Source: Entophlyctis helioformis
Taxonomy: Eukaryota; Chytridiomycota; Chytridiomycetes; Chytridiales; Chytriomycetaceae
DNA: 12,990 nucleotides
Assembly (NCBI GenBank): GCA_025526915.1
Contig: JAHLKH010000427.1
Coordinates: 1-12,990, forward strand
Direction: 5' to 3'
In this document: positions 1 through 7,899 of the stretch, one piece after another
How the letters are laid out: each line of letters starts with the position of its first letter
Numbering within the stretch: the first letter of the stretch is position 1
Notes under the pieces: generated by a model
What the model was told of the DNA's origin: nothing
The model's input: only the letters and a program-made list of their open reading frames with translations
Databases searched by the model: none
Program-made: the position numbers and the translations under genes

Positions 1-202
1 GGGCCGCATCAACCGCCAGGTCGAACTGACTTCCAATGTAGTGCCGTGCGAGTATGGTGCACACTTCTCTGGCGAGGTTGCTAAAGATGTCATTCACTGC
101 GTCCGGGCAGAAGCTGCCGTCCAGGAGGTATGGTAGAGCCGGCTGTTGCGCGACGTCCTGCTGCATGTCCTTCGGGATCGCGACGTCCTGCTGCTTGCCT
201 TT
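1..202 (-). CDS. Exon 10, downstream part, beyond the retrotransposon (continues off the window)
   Basis: Read from 202 to 1 on the minus strand, with the target duplication counted once, this segment continues the frame of 7823-6865 without a stop to the window edge, about 66 codons. It encodes a Gln/Asp-rich duplicated motif (QQDVA appears twice) followed by a helical-looking part containing LLDGSFCPDAVNDIFSNLAR. The clean frame is good evidence that the element landed inside coding sequence. The true stop codon is outside the window. Confidence 0.68.
198..202. repeat. Target-site duplication, left copy (CCTTT)
   Basis: CCTTT directly precedes the left LTR and is repeated directly after the right LTR. 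Five bases is the usual duplication length for Ty3/gypsy integrases. Matching copies show both ends come from one insertion without later recombination. Confidence 0.93.
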
Positions 203-228
203 TGTAACAGATGCCGCCGCAGTCCCGT

Positions 229-240
229 GGTCACGTGACC
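229..240. promoter_or_regulatory. E-box palindrome in the left LTR
   Basis: GGTCACGTGACC is a perfect 12-base palindrome around CACGTG, the core site of bHLH factors; GTCACGTG also fits the yeast Cbf1 consensus RTCACRTG. Its place in U3 suggests an enhancer or promoter site. The same palindrome is intact in the right LTR at 6647-6658. Factor identity is inference. Confidence 0.45.
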
Positions 241-295
241 TGCTGGCATTGATCTGGACGCGCCTCGCCCGGACTTGGCTTGGCCCTGTTGTTGT

Positions 296-413
296 AGTTG
301 TATCCAGCCGTAAGCCTGTATACTCACTGCCCTCTGCCACCAGGTCGTGCCTGAGTCTCAATGAAGTTGTATCCAGCCGTAAGCCTGTATACTCACTGCC
401 CCTCTGCCACCAG
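296..413 (+). repeat. Internal direct repeat of the LTR (48/49-base unit, period 69), left LTR
   Basis: The segment 296-343 recurs at 365-413 with a single extra C, each containing CCTGTATACTCACTGCC and ending TCTGCCACCAG. The right LTR has the same pair at 6714-6761 and 6784-6832, so the duplication predates this insertion. The unit may carry a promoter or RNA-end signal, giving two possible transcript ends. Confidence 0.85.
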
Positions 414-445
414 ACGGCCAGCCGCTCTCGACGAGGACAGTTACA

Positions 446-453
446 ACAACAAC
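446..453 (+). other. Candidate primer-binding site, self-priming type
   Basis: ACAACAAC lies immediately after the LTR end and does not resemble the TGG start expected when a tRNA 3' end is the primer. It is an exact reverse complement of GTTGTTGT at 288-295 inside the LTR. In Tf1 the first 11 bases of the transcript fold back onto such a site, are cut and then prime cDNA. The match here is eight bases and of low complexity, so this is a hypothesis. Confidence 0.45.
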
Positions 454-462
454 CAACGCCAC

Positions 463-495
463 CGACGCCGCCAGCCGCCGTTACCTGCGGCGTCG
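463..495 (+). other. Leader hairpin between primer site and gag
   Basis: CGACGCCGC (463-471) pairs exactly with GCGGCGTCG (487-495), a nine-base GC-rich stem with a 15-base loop. A run of seven T follows at 498-504, then the gag ATG at 513. A structured leader at this place often serves packaging, dimerisation or priming in LTR elements; its role here is unknown. Confidence 0.5.
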
Positions 496-512
496 AATTT
501 TTTTGTGCGCCT

Positions 513-2563
513 ATGGGCCTGTCTCGCACGCCCACCCCTGGCGCCGGCCCTGCCAGCGCTGCGGCCGACGCCGACCCGGACGCCAACAGTGCCTTGTTTG
601 TCTCGCCAGGCACCTCATTCGCCGACGAGCCGTCACACCTCCTGCATGGGTTTACGGGTAACTCTACCATCTGGGCTGATAGCCGCACGCGTGATTCTGG
701 GCTTGGCTCCATGGCCAGCGGCATGTCTGCATCCCGCCTCCCTCAGGCTGGCTCTCGTGGCCGCCAGGGTGCTCCATCGGGCAGTGCAACCTCTGCAGTG
801 GCCTCCAGCACGCCCGCGTTTCGCCACTCCTCTGCCGCGCCTCGGGGCGGCGGAGGTGCTCTGTTGGGCGGCGCGGGCGGCTCGCATGCCTTTCCCGTCC
901 ACTCTGTTGGCGCCGCGTCCGCTTCTGGGCACCAGCTGCAGGATTCGGCCAGCGAGGACGTCCGGATCACACTGGATGACCACGCCGCATCGCTGTCTGC
1001 GGTTCAGGCTCCATCGAGGACCTGCAGACCCGTCTGCATGACACCCACGAGCTGCTAGTCCAGCAGGCGGACTCTTTCACCACGTCTGCCGCGTCCAATG
1101 AGGAGCGTCTGGCCGCTCTGTTCAACTCGGTGTCAGCCAACACGGCAGCCGTGCGAAACTTGCAGACGCAGGCCACCAAGACCGTGGAATCGATGATCGC
1201 CCTTAGCAAGCAAGTTGCCTTGGCCCAGCAGTCTGCGGACAAGGCTGTCGCTGCCACGGCTGCCTTGCAGGCGTCGCGTTCGGCCCTCGCGATTGGGTCC
1301 TCGGTGGACGCACGCCTGCCAGCAGCCGCGGACGCCCGTGCACCAAACCTCGCCAAGGTTTTCACAGACTGCTTGGGTGCCAAGCAGGTACCATTCAGCG
1401 GATTTGTGATGACCAAAGGCCCGGCTCCCTCAGTCGACTGGAACGCCACTCACAAGAACCTCAAGCCATTTGTCATTGCAGTCGGCGGAGCATACAAGGA
1501 AGCCTGCACCACTGCCGGCGTCGACGCGATCCCATTAGGCGCCATCTTCTCGCTACTGCTGCCTTATTTCTCTGGCCGCGCACTCGAGTTTGTCACCGCA
1601 TGGCACGAGTCGCATTCTGCCGACGATGATCTGTTCACGTTCCCTCAGTTCCTCGCCGACCTCCAATCGCTCCACCGCAACCCAGAGCGGATTCGCAACC
1701 AAGCCGAAGGGAAGCTGGCGAGCCAGTTCAAGCCGACGCTGTGCCATGGCCGCGCCCCGCAGGATTGGATTCTGGAGGCCGAACCGCTGTTCAGCGACGC
1801 GGGATACACGGACGACCGGAAGCTCAGATTCCTCCGTGCCCGCATCAAGGATCTGCCCCCAGGGAAGTTCAAGACGTATGCCGCCCTCCGCGACGCGTTC
1901 TTTGAGGATCACTCAGAGGCAGCCGAGCACGCCCTGGAGACTGCCGCCGCCACCGCTCTGGCAGATGCCCACAAGGCCCTCAGGCCCAGTCAAAGCCCAG
2001 CTCTGGCAAGACAGCTGCCGCGTCGCCGCGTTCTTGGAGTTCCTCGTCGCCCAAGGCTGCCACTCCTGCGCCCTCTGGCAACAACAGCGCGTCTGAGACG
2101 CGTAAGGCTGCCTCGCCCGCTGCGACAGCCGACCATGCCAGCCGATCGCCTAGCCAGCGCCCGCCCCACTCTAAGGTCGGGCGCATCGCGGCAAAGGCCA
2201 AGGCACCCGGGTACGTTCGCTCGCCCCCTCTGGCTCCTCCTGCTCCTGCGGCTAAGCACGCTTCGGCGGCTAAGCCTGCAGCCGTGCGTAAGCCCAATGC
2301 TGACACCGAATCCCCATCGGTCCCTGCCCGTGACGACGGCGCACCAGCAATGGCTCCGGCTCGCGGTCGCTCGAAACCGTCTCGTCGTTCTCAGACGACG
2401 GGACCCAGTACAGCGACGCAGACGAAGAAGAGTGACCCTTTGGGCGGTGTTGCGAATAAAAAGATGCCCTCTGTGGCCCCTGATCGTCCTGCATACCCTG
2501 TGTTGCCGCCGTCGCGACTGAAGGAGGGGCACCTGGCTCCCGTGAAGCCTATCACGAGAACCG
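513..2563 (+). pseudogene. gag: gag: structural (capsid-like) protein of the retrotransposon, in three frames
   Basis: ATG at 513 is the first after the LTR and gives MGLSRTPTPGAG. The first part (513 to about 1007) is a low-complexity Ala/Ser/Gly/Pro-rich arm. The frame then moves back by one to a heptad-like coiled-coil region (about 1022-1210) and a capsid-like helical core (about 1430-1930, with FSLLLPYFSGRALEFVTAWH and FPQFLADLQ). Near 1975-1985 the frame moves back by one again into a basic Ser/Pro/Lys/Arg-rich tail. That tail probably binds RNA in place of the CCHC zinc knuckle, which is absent. The shifts are equivalent to one-base losses. Gag would form virus-like particles in the cytoplasm. 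Whether the breaks are real or sequencing errors cannot be told here. Confidence 0.78.
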
Positions 2564-5206
2564 GTGCACCTTCCCGTGTTCCTAGACAACCGCAGCGCCA
2601 GTGTCCTGGTGGACACTGGCAGCAGCGCGAATCTGGTAGCTCGCCGTTGGTTGGATGCCAACGGCCTGCTTGCCGCTGCCCGGCCGTTCACCCGGCAGGC
2701 GGTGACTCTCGAGTTTGCCAACGGCAACTTGCAGAGACTAGATTCGGAGGTCTACCTCACGCTCGCGGACAGATCAAATGCTGTCAGCCAGGTGCGGTTC
2801 CTCGTCTATGACGGTGTGGATGATGTCATCCTGGGCATGCCGTGGCTGCGCACGACCGCGAAGGCGTCATTCAACTTCCGTCGCGGCGTTTTCCGCTTCT
2901 CAACTGAGTCGCGCCCCGACGTGCACCACGTCTGGCAGCACGAAGACGCTCCGCCGTCTGCTGCACCCCACAACCGGCCGCACTCTGACATCGTGGTTAC
3001 CATGTCGGATATCCTCGCCCATCCGGACGAGTACGCGGAGCTGGTTTATGTGGATGACCTGCCCGAGGACCGTGAGGCAGCTGCCGATGCGCGCCTTCGC
3101 GTCGCGGCCGCAAACGGCCTCACCCCGGACGAGCTGAAGGAGAAGTACCCCTACCTTCCAGTCTGCCCGGACGAGGAGACGCAGAAGGCATTCATCGAGT
3201 ACTACGAGGTCTGCTGCCCGCCGCAAGGCCGTGCGCACGACTCGGAGTTCGAGATCGCGATCCCTTTCATTAAGGATGCGCAGCTGCCGCCGCGTCGTGG
3301 CCTCAAGAAGCTGAACCAGGATGCATCCGTAGCGCTCAAGAAGCAGCTGGACGAGTGGTACACCAAAGGTTACATCCGCCGCTCGTCATCGCCTTTGGGC
3401 GCCGGCACGCTCTTTGTCCGCAAGAAGGATGGTTCGCTGCGGTTGGTCATTGACTACCGCGGCTTGAACAACATCTCGGTGAAGTTCCACAGTGCGATCC
3501 CGGAGATTGAGACCCTCCGCGATAACTTGGCAAACAAACCCTTCCGCTCGATGCTTGACATCCGCGAGGGCTTCCTTAACATCCGTGTTAAGGCGGAGGA
3601 CCAGTGGAAAACTGCGTTCTCCACCCAGTTTGGTCACTTTGAGTTCACGGTCATGCCTTTTGGGCTGACCAATGCTCCGGCTGTGTTTACACAAGCCATC
3701 CAGTCGACGCTCAATGAGCTGCTGGGCACGTGCGTCTCGGTGTACATGGACGACATCTACATCTACAGCGCGACGTACAAGGAGCATATCAAACACCTAC
3801 GCACTGTTCTCAAGCTGCTACTGGGGGCTCAATTGTATATTAAGCCGTCCAAGTGCATGATCCTGCAGCAGGACATTGAGTTCTGCGGTCACGTGCTCTC
3901 GCCCACTGGTTATTCCATTGCGCCAAAGCACTTGCAGGACATGGCAGCTGCCCCCCACATCTCCAACACAACCACTCTGGCAACTTGGCTAGGTAAGCTT
4001 GTGTGGTTAAAGTCATTCATTGGTGGGCCGAACCCTGCAAAGGCGTACGCCACCATGTGCCTGCCACTATACAAGCTACTGGCCAAAAATGCCAAGTGGG
4101 AGTGGGGCCCTGCTCAAAAGCAGGCTGTGGAAGACCTGCGACAGGCAGTGCTGAAAGCAACCGAGCTGCGGTTCTTTGACCCGGCTCTGGAAACGCATGT
4201 CTACACTGATGCCAGCAACTACGTCATTGCCGGCTACCTGTCGCAGATCCACCCAGATGGCGAGAAGCTGGTGGCCTGCTGGTCACGTAAGCTTAGCCCA
4301 GCCGAGATGAACTATCCAACCCACGAACGCGAGTTGCTCGCCATCGTGGAGTTCTTCTCGCGTTTCCGTCATCTGTTGTCCAGTGTGCGCTCTGTCACGC
4401 ACACTGACCACAAGGCGCTGGTCTGGTTGGCCACGCAGCCCCACCTGTCGGATCGGCAGGCTCGATGGGTCCTGTCTCTGCAGGAATTTGATACATCCAT
4501 TGAGTACGTGCCTGGCGAGCTCAACTCGCTGGCCGATCTGCTGTCCCGCGATCCCTCAAAGGCCCCTCTCTGCACAAACTGTCGCTCGCCTGTCCCGATC
4601 CGTGCTGCCAATCTGCGCACTGACTCTGACTGGGCGAAAGACGTGCGTGCGGCGTTGCCGGCCGACCCATTCGCCTCCAGACTGCCTGGCTGGAAGGCTG
4701 ACCCGTCGTCAGCCACGCCGGCCGACCGCAAGGTCGTAGTGCACATGGAGTGCTTGGATGGTGCGTGGTGGTACAAAGGCAACCGCTTGTATGTGCCGCA
4801 GTCTCTGCGCGCGGATCTGCTCGCCCACTACCACGATTCTCCCTTTGGCGCGCACCAGGGACGTCAGCGGACCACCAGCCGCTTGTCGAACCGGTACTTC
4901 TGGCCCAGAATGTCTGAGGACATTGCTGCCTATGTCGCCTCATGCGACGTGTGCCAGCGCCACCGCACGCCCAACCACCGGCCCGACGGCCTGCTGCATC
5001 CACTCGCGATCCCGGACGACTGCTTCTCGAGCGTCGCCATGGACGTCATGTTCCTGCCTGCGGGCGGACAAGACGATGCGTTTGATGCTGCTCTGGTTGT
5101 GGTCGATCGCCTGTCCGGTCTCTGCGACGCGTTCCCGTGCCGCCGCTCGTCGTCGGCCCAGGAGCTGGCCGAGCTCTTCCTGACTCGCTGGGTCTGCTCG
5201 GGCAAG
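2546..5206 (+). CDS. pol: pol, first segment: protease, reverse transcriptase, RNase H and integrase N-terminal half
   Basis: The frame is open from 2546, and protein-like sequence begins near 2564 (HLPVFLDN). Protease: VLVDTGSS with catalytic Asp at 2612 and ILGMPWL as flap-side motif. Reverse transcriptase: about 3280-3930, with SMLDI (first catalytic Asp), MPFGLTNAP and the active-site YMDD at 3743-3754. RNase H: about 4180-4560, with YTDAS (Asp at 4208), HERELLAIV, THTDHK and LADLLSRDP. Integrase: HYHDSPFGAH (His at 4826) and CDVC form the HHCC zinc finger; MDV supplies the first core Asp (5042). The coding signal leaves this frame near 5190-5206. Gag relates to this frame by +1. It would be made as a Gag-Pol fusion or by reading-frame change. 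Confidence 0.93.
2597..2620 (+). other. Perfect 10-base stem, 4-base loop hairpin at the start of protease
   Basis: GCCAGTGTCC (2597-2606) and GGACACTGGC (2611-2620) are exact reverse complements around the loop TGGT. The hairpin overlaps the codons of the protease DTG motif. It lies 34-50 bases downstream of the window (2546-2563) where the gag frame must give way to the pol frame, so it might influence that change. It might equally be chance. Confidence 0.5.
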
Positions 5207-6567
5207 GGCTTCCCGTCGACATCGTCTCGGACCGCGACGCCCGCTGGCTGTCGGCCTTCTGGTCGAGCCTCTGCACTGCTGCCCGGATCAAGCAGAACCT
5301 CAGCACGGCTCGCCACCAGCAGACTGACGGCCTGGCCGAACGCAGCATCCGCACCATCAAGGATGCGCTCGCCAAGGCGGCCGATTACCACGGCTCTGAC
5401 TGGCCGCTGCTGCTCGGTCCCACCTGCTTTGGCCTCAACTGCGCGCCGTCTGCGTCGTCTGGCTTTGCACCCTTCTTCCTGGCGTTTGGCCGCCACCCGC
5501 GGTCCTTCCCGTCCGAGCCGGCCCTGGCACCGTCTGCCGCGGCCCGCGACCTGCTGCTGGACATGGCCGCTGCCCGCGACTCGGCCATTTTGAATCGGCG
5601 CAAAGCCCAGGCAGCCATGACCGTTCAGGCAAACAAGCGTCGCCGCCGTCACCCTGCGTACAAGGTCGGCGACATGGTGCTCCTCAACGCTGAGGGCATC
5701 TCCTGGCCGGCGGACTCGCACCGCCCGCCGCTCACGGCCGCCAAGTGGCTCGGCCCTTTTGCCATCACCAGCCTGGACTCTGGTGAATCTGGCCTCAACT
5801 ACACGCTCGCGCTGCCTGCCTCGCTGCACCGCGTCCACAACGTGTTCCATGCCGACCGGATCTGCCCGTATGTCGACCCTCTGTCTGCGCCCACCGGCCG
5901 CAAGGATGTGCCCTCCCGGCCTGACCCCGAGTACCACGCCGACGACGGCACGTCGGACAACTACGAGGTCGAGCGGATCGTTGACTCGCGCACTTATCGC
6001 GGCAAGATCGAGTATCTGGTCAAGTGGGTCGGTTATCCAGCCGACGACAACACATGGGTCCCAGCCGCCGACATGCGCAAGGCCCAGGACCTCGTCAAGG
6101 CGTTCCACGCTCGGCCGACCAAGGCGCCTAAAGGCAAGGCGTCCAAACCGGCTCAGCCCACGCGCGCGGCTCCTGCTCCGGCTGCTCCTGCACCGGCTGC
6201 TCCTGCTCCCGCCGCGGCGCCTGCTCCCACGCAGCCCAAGGCATCCAAGCCCTCTCGCCGCAAGCGCACTGCGCCTGCTCCTGCACCAGTGGCCCCTGCT
6301 CCAGCAGCAGCCACGCCCGCGGCACCTGCTCCGGCTGACGAGCCGATCGCACCTGCTGCACCCGCATCTCCCTCTCTCTCTCCATCTTTCCCTCCTCTCC
6401 CTCCTCCCTCTTCTCCTCCTTCCTTCTCTCTCTCTTCTCTTCCCCCTCTCAACCATCCCGCCCCACCTCGTCGCTCTGAGCGCACGGTTCCCCGTCCTGT
6501 GTCCTATGCGTCCATTGTTGCCCGCACTTCTGCCTCTCGTGTGTGCAACGCCCATGCATCCTCTTAG
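5207..6567 (+). CDS. pol: pol, second segment: integrase C-terminal half, GPF module and chromodomain
   Basis: One base out of frame with the preceding segment, this part continues the integrase core: IVSDRD (second Asp at 5230) and LAERSIRTI (Glu at 5338). These two residues have exactly 35 residues between them, the DD35E signature. A GPF motif (KWLGPF, 5743-5760) and a C-terminal beta module ending VHNVFHADRICPY follow. A chromodomain spans about 5962-6108 (YEVERIV, YLVKWVGY, TWVPAADM). After it comes an Ala/Pro-rich and then Ser/Pro-rich low-complexity tail, with TAG at 6565-6567. Chromodomains of this class bind histone marks such as methylated H3K9 and guide integration; the ligand here is not known. 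The split within the integrase core would inactivate it unless corrected. Confidence 0.93.
6154..6360 (+). repeat. Ala/Pro-coding low-complexity tract in the Pol tail
   Basis: Repeated GCTCCTGCxCC-like units encode runs such as APAPAAPAPAAPAP, broken by a short Lys/Arg-rich island (KASKPSRRKR, about 6238-6267). It forms a flexible, probably disordered tail after the chromodomain. Such tracts change length easily between copies. Confidence 0.8.
6364..6452 (+). repeat. Polypyrimidine tract near the 3' end of pol
   Basis: About 90 bases on the plus strand are almost all C and T, with CTCTCT and CCTCCT repeats. They code Ser/Pro/Phe/Leu. The matching minus strand is a long polypurine run, an unusual composition about 170 bases before the real polypurine tract. 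Confidence 0.8.
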
Positions 6568-6612
6568 TCGCTGTTCATCCACTCTTCTTTCTTATAAGTG
6601 GCTGTCTACGCT

Positions 6613-6620
6613 GGGGGGAG
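6613..6620 (+). other. Polypurine tract
   Basis: GGGGGGAG ends exactly one base before the TG of the right LTR. It is the expected primer for plus-strand DNA synthesis, left by RNase H. Confidence 0.9.
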
Positions 6621-6864
6621 TGTAACGGATGCCGCCGCAGTCCCGTGGTCACGTGACCTGCTGGCATTGATCTGGACGCGCCTCGCCCGGACTTGGCTTG
6701 GCCCTGTTGTTGTAGTTGTATCCAGCCATAAGCCTGTATACTCACTGCCCTCTGCCACCAGGTCGGTGCCTGAGTCTCAATGAAGTTGTATCCAGCCGTA
6801 AGCCTGTATACTCACTGCCCCTCTGCCACCAGACGGCCAGCCGCTCTCGACGAGGACAGTTACA
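6621..6864 (+). repeat. Right (3') LTR, 244 bases
   Basis: It has the same TGTAAC...GTTACA ends as the left LTR and follows directly on the polypurine tract. Read on the minus strand, its first 88 bases extend the broken host reading frame to TGA at 6779-6777. No AATAAA signal is present in the plus orientation. Confidence 0.96.
6647..6658. promoter_or_regulatory. E-box palindrome in the right LTR
   Basis: GGTCACGTGACC is identical to 229-240 in the left LTR. Here it lies downstream of the element and antisense to the host gene, so it could also influence local transcription. Confidence 0.4.
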
Positions 6865-6869
6865 CCTTT
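6865..6869. repeat. Target-site duplication, right copy (CCTTT)
   Basis: CCTTT follows the right LTR end GTTACA and is identical to 198-202. In the host gene these bases are AAAGG, a lysine codon plus the first two bases of a glycine codon. Confidence 0.93.
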
Positions 6870-7823
6870 CTTGTTCTCATACACCTTGACCGCGTTGGTG
6901 TGCACCATCCCCCGCGTCCATTCGCGATGGAACATCAGCTGCATGGCCATGACGATCCACGCGTTGGTCGTCTCCATCTTCAAATCTGGCTTAGCCATCT
7001 GCTTGCCAGTAAAGATGTACGACAAGTGGCGTAGCATGCAGGTCACGGACGTCTCGCCACCAGAGGTGCTGCTGATGAATGCCGTGAGCAGCTGGTTGGC
7101 TGTCGGCACTGCTCCTGCTGCTGCTGCTTGCTGCTCAGGCTGCTCGTGAATGTCGGGCTGATCGGCGTCCTCAGCATCGTCAATGTCCTCGGCGTCCTCA
7201 TACTCATTGACATCCTCAACGTCCTCATACTCTTCGGCGTCCTCGACATCCTCAATGTCCTCATACTCTTCGGCGTCCTCGTCATCCTCAGTGTCCTTTG
7301 ACTCCTCGGCCGTCTTGGGCTTCTCGACCTTCTCGTGCAGACAGATCTCGAGCGTCGTGCCCGTTGCCAGCTGTACCAGGTCTCCAAAGCGAGGGTCCAT
7401 GCTCTCCTGATTGTAACAACTTGAACCGTACATGAGGTGTGCAAGGACGTCCTTTCTGAGGGTAAATCGTCCAGACAAGAACTGCGCCTTGGTCACGCCG
7501 CCGAGGCCGTCGATGCTGGCATGGTCGCCGAGATTGTCGATGCCCTTGAAGTCAAGGTCCAAGAAACAGTGCCTGACCTGCTCTCCTTCGAACCACTTGT
7601 ACATGTGGTACTTGGGGGGGAGCGGCGCATCCAGGTCGAGATCGAGCAGATCCTCAATGAGGGCGCCGATCACAATAAGCCCGGCTTGCCGAGCACCGAC
7701 CGTGAACGAGTACACCTTTGCAAATGTGTCCTCGACGATCAGACGGCGCGTCCATTTCTTTGGCGTCTTCCTGGCTTCGCTGCCGAGCACCTTGATGCTC
7801 TTTGAGTCACTCGACAACAAGGC
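6865..7823 (-). CDS. Exon 10, upstream part: unknown domain plus acidic repeats, cut at 6865 by the LTR
   Basis: After ATATCCAG in phase 0 the exon encodes a folded-looking region (LIVEDTFAKVYSF, YHMYKWFEGEQVRHCFLDLD, LRKDVLAHLMYGSSCYNQE). An acidic 12-residue repeat tract and then another globular part (TCMLRHLSYIFTGKQMAKPD, AMQLMFHREWTRGMVHTNAV) follow. The last host codons read ENKK and two bases of a glycine codon at the CCTTT target site. Transcription across the junction would add 29 codons of antisense LTR sequence and stop at TGA 6779-6777. The natural continuation lies at 202-1. No known domain is recognised with confidence. Confidence 0.7.
7158..7305 (-). repeat. Tandem 36-base repeats coding acidic 12-residue units
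   Basis: Read on the minus strand, units such as EDAEEYEDIEDV and EDAEEYEDVEDV repeat with decay at both ends. The clearest 36-base DNA copies lie at about 7221-7292. Acidic tracts of this kind often act as disordered chaperone- or DNA-mimic-like tails; no specific role is shown here. Confidence 0.85.
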
Positions 7824-7899
7824 CTGGATATCACGCCAACCTCTGAGTCAGCACATGCAAAGCAATGCAGACAGGCAGAATGGCAATCCTAAATCGTAC

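Larger units (their letters stand above)
203..445 (+). repeat. Left (5') LTR, 243 bases
   Basis: The LTR starts TGTAAC and ends GTTACA, a six-base inverted repeat with the standard TG...CA ends. It matches 6621-6864 except at 209 (A against G), 310 (G against A) and one missing G near 345-347. It holds a 12-base palindrome at 229-240 and an internal direct repeat (296-343 and 365-413). If the self-priming idea is right, R begins at 288, leaving a short U3 of about 85 bases. Confidence 0.96.
203..6864 (+). mobile_element. Ty3/gypsy LTR retrotransposon, chromovirus type, 6,662 bases
   Basis: The element has two LTRs, a CCTTT target duplication, a polypurine tract, Gag, and Pol in the order protease, reverse transcriptase, RNase H, integrase. 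That order defines Ty3/gypsy rather than Ty1/copia. A chromodomain at the Pol C-terminus marks it as a chromovirus; in this group the domain is thought to steer integration to modified histones. LTR differences are two substitutions and one indel, so insertion is recent. The coding region changes frame four times (about 1007, 1980, 2555 and 5200). Gag shows no CCHC knuckle and no tRNA-type primer site is present; both traits recall Tf1/sushi elements. The name of the family is not known to me. Confidence 0.95.

Noticed and set aside
446..465. Conventional tRNA primer-binding site after the left LTR
   Set aside because: No TGG lies at or within a few bases of the LTR end, and the sequence is a low-complexity ACA/AAC run.
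54..512. Upstream part of a plus-strand frame starting at 54 and running through the left LTR into gag
   Set aside because: It begins in host sequence antisense to a host exon and crosses the LTR boundary. The first ATG after the LTR, at 513, is a better gag start.
2581..2587. CCT AGA C as a Ty1-like slippery heptamer for the gag-pol shift
   Set aside because: Shifting here would lose the first strand of the protease, which is already readable in the pol frame from about 2564. The shift must occur earlier.
4930..6582. Long minus-strand open frame of about 550 codons opposite pol
   Set aside because: It is Arg/Gly-rich and mirrors the GC-rich pol codons, while the plus strand carries unmistakable integrase and chromodomain motifs. 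It is a composition shadow.
6621..6864. LTR copies as a CRISPR or satellite repeat
   Set aside because: There are only two copies, with TG...CA ends, a target duplication and an internal retrotransposon. This is fully explained by LTR structure.
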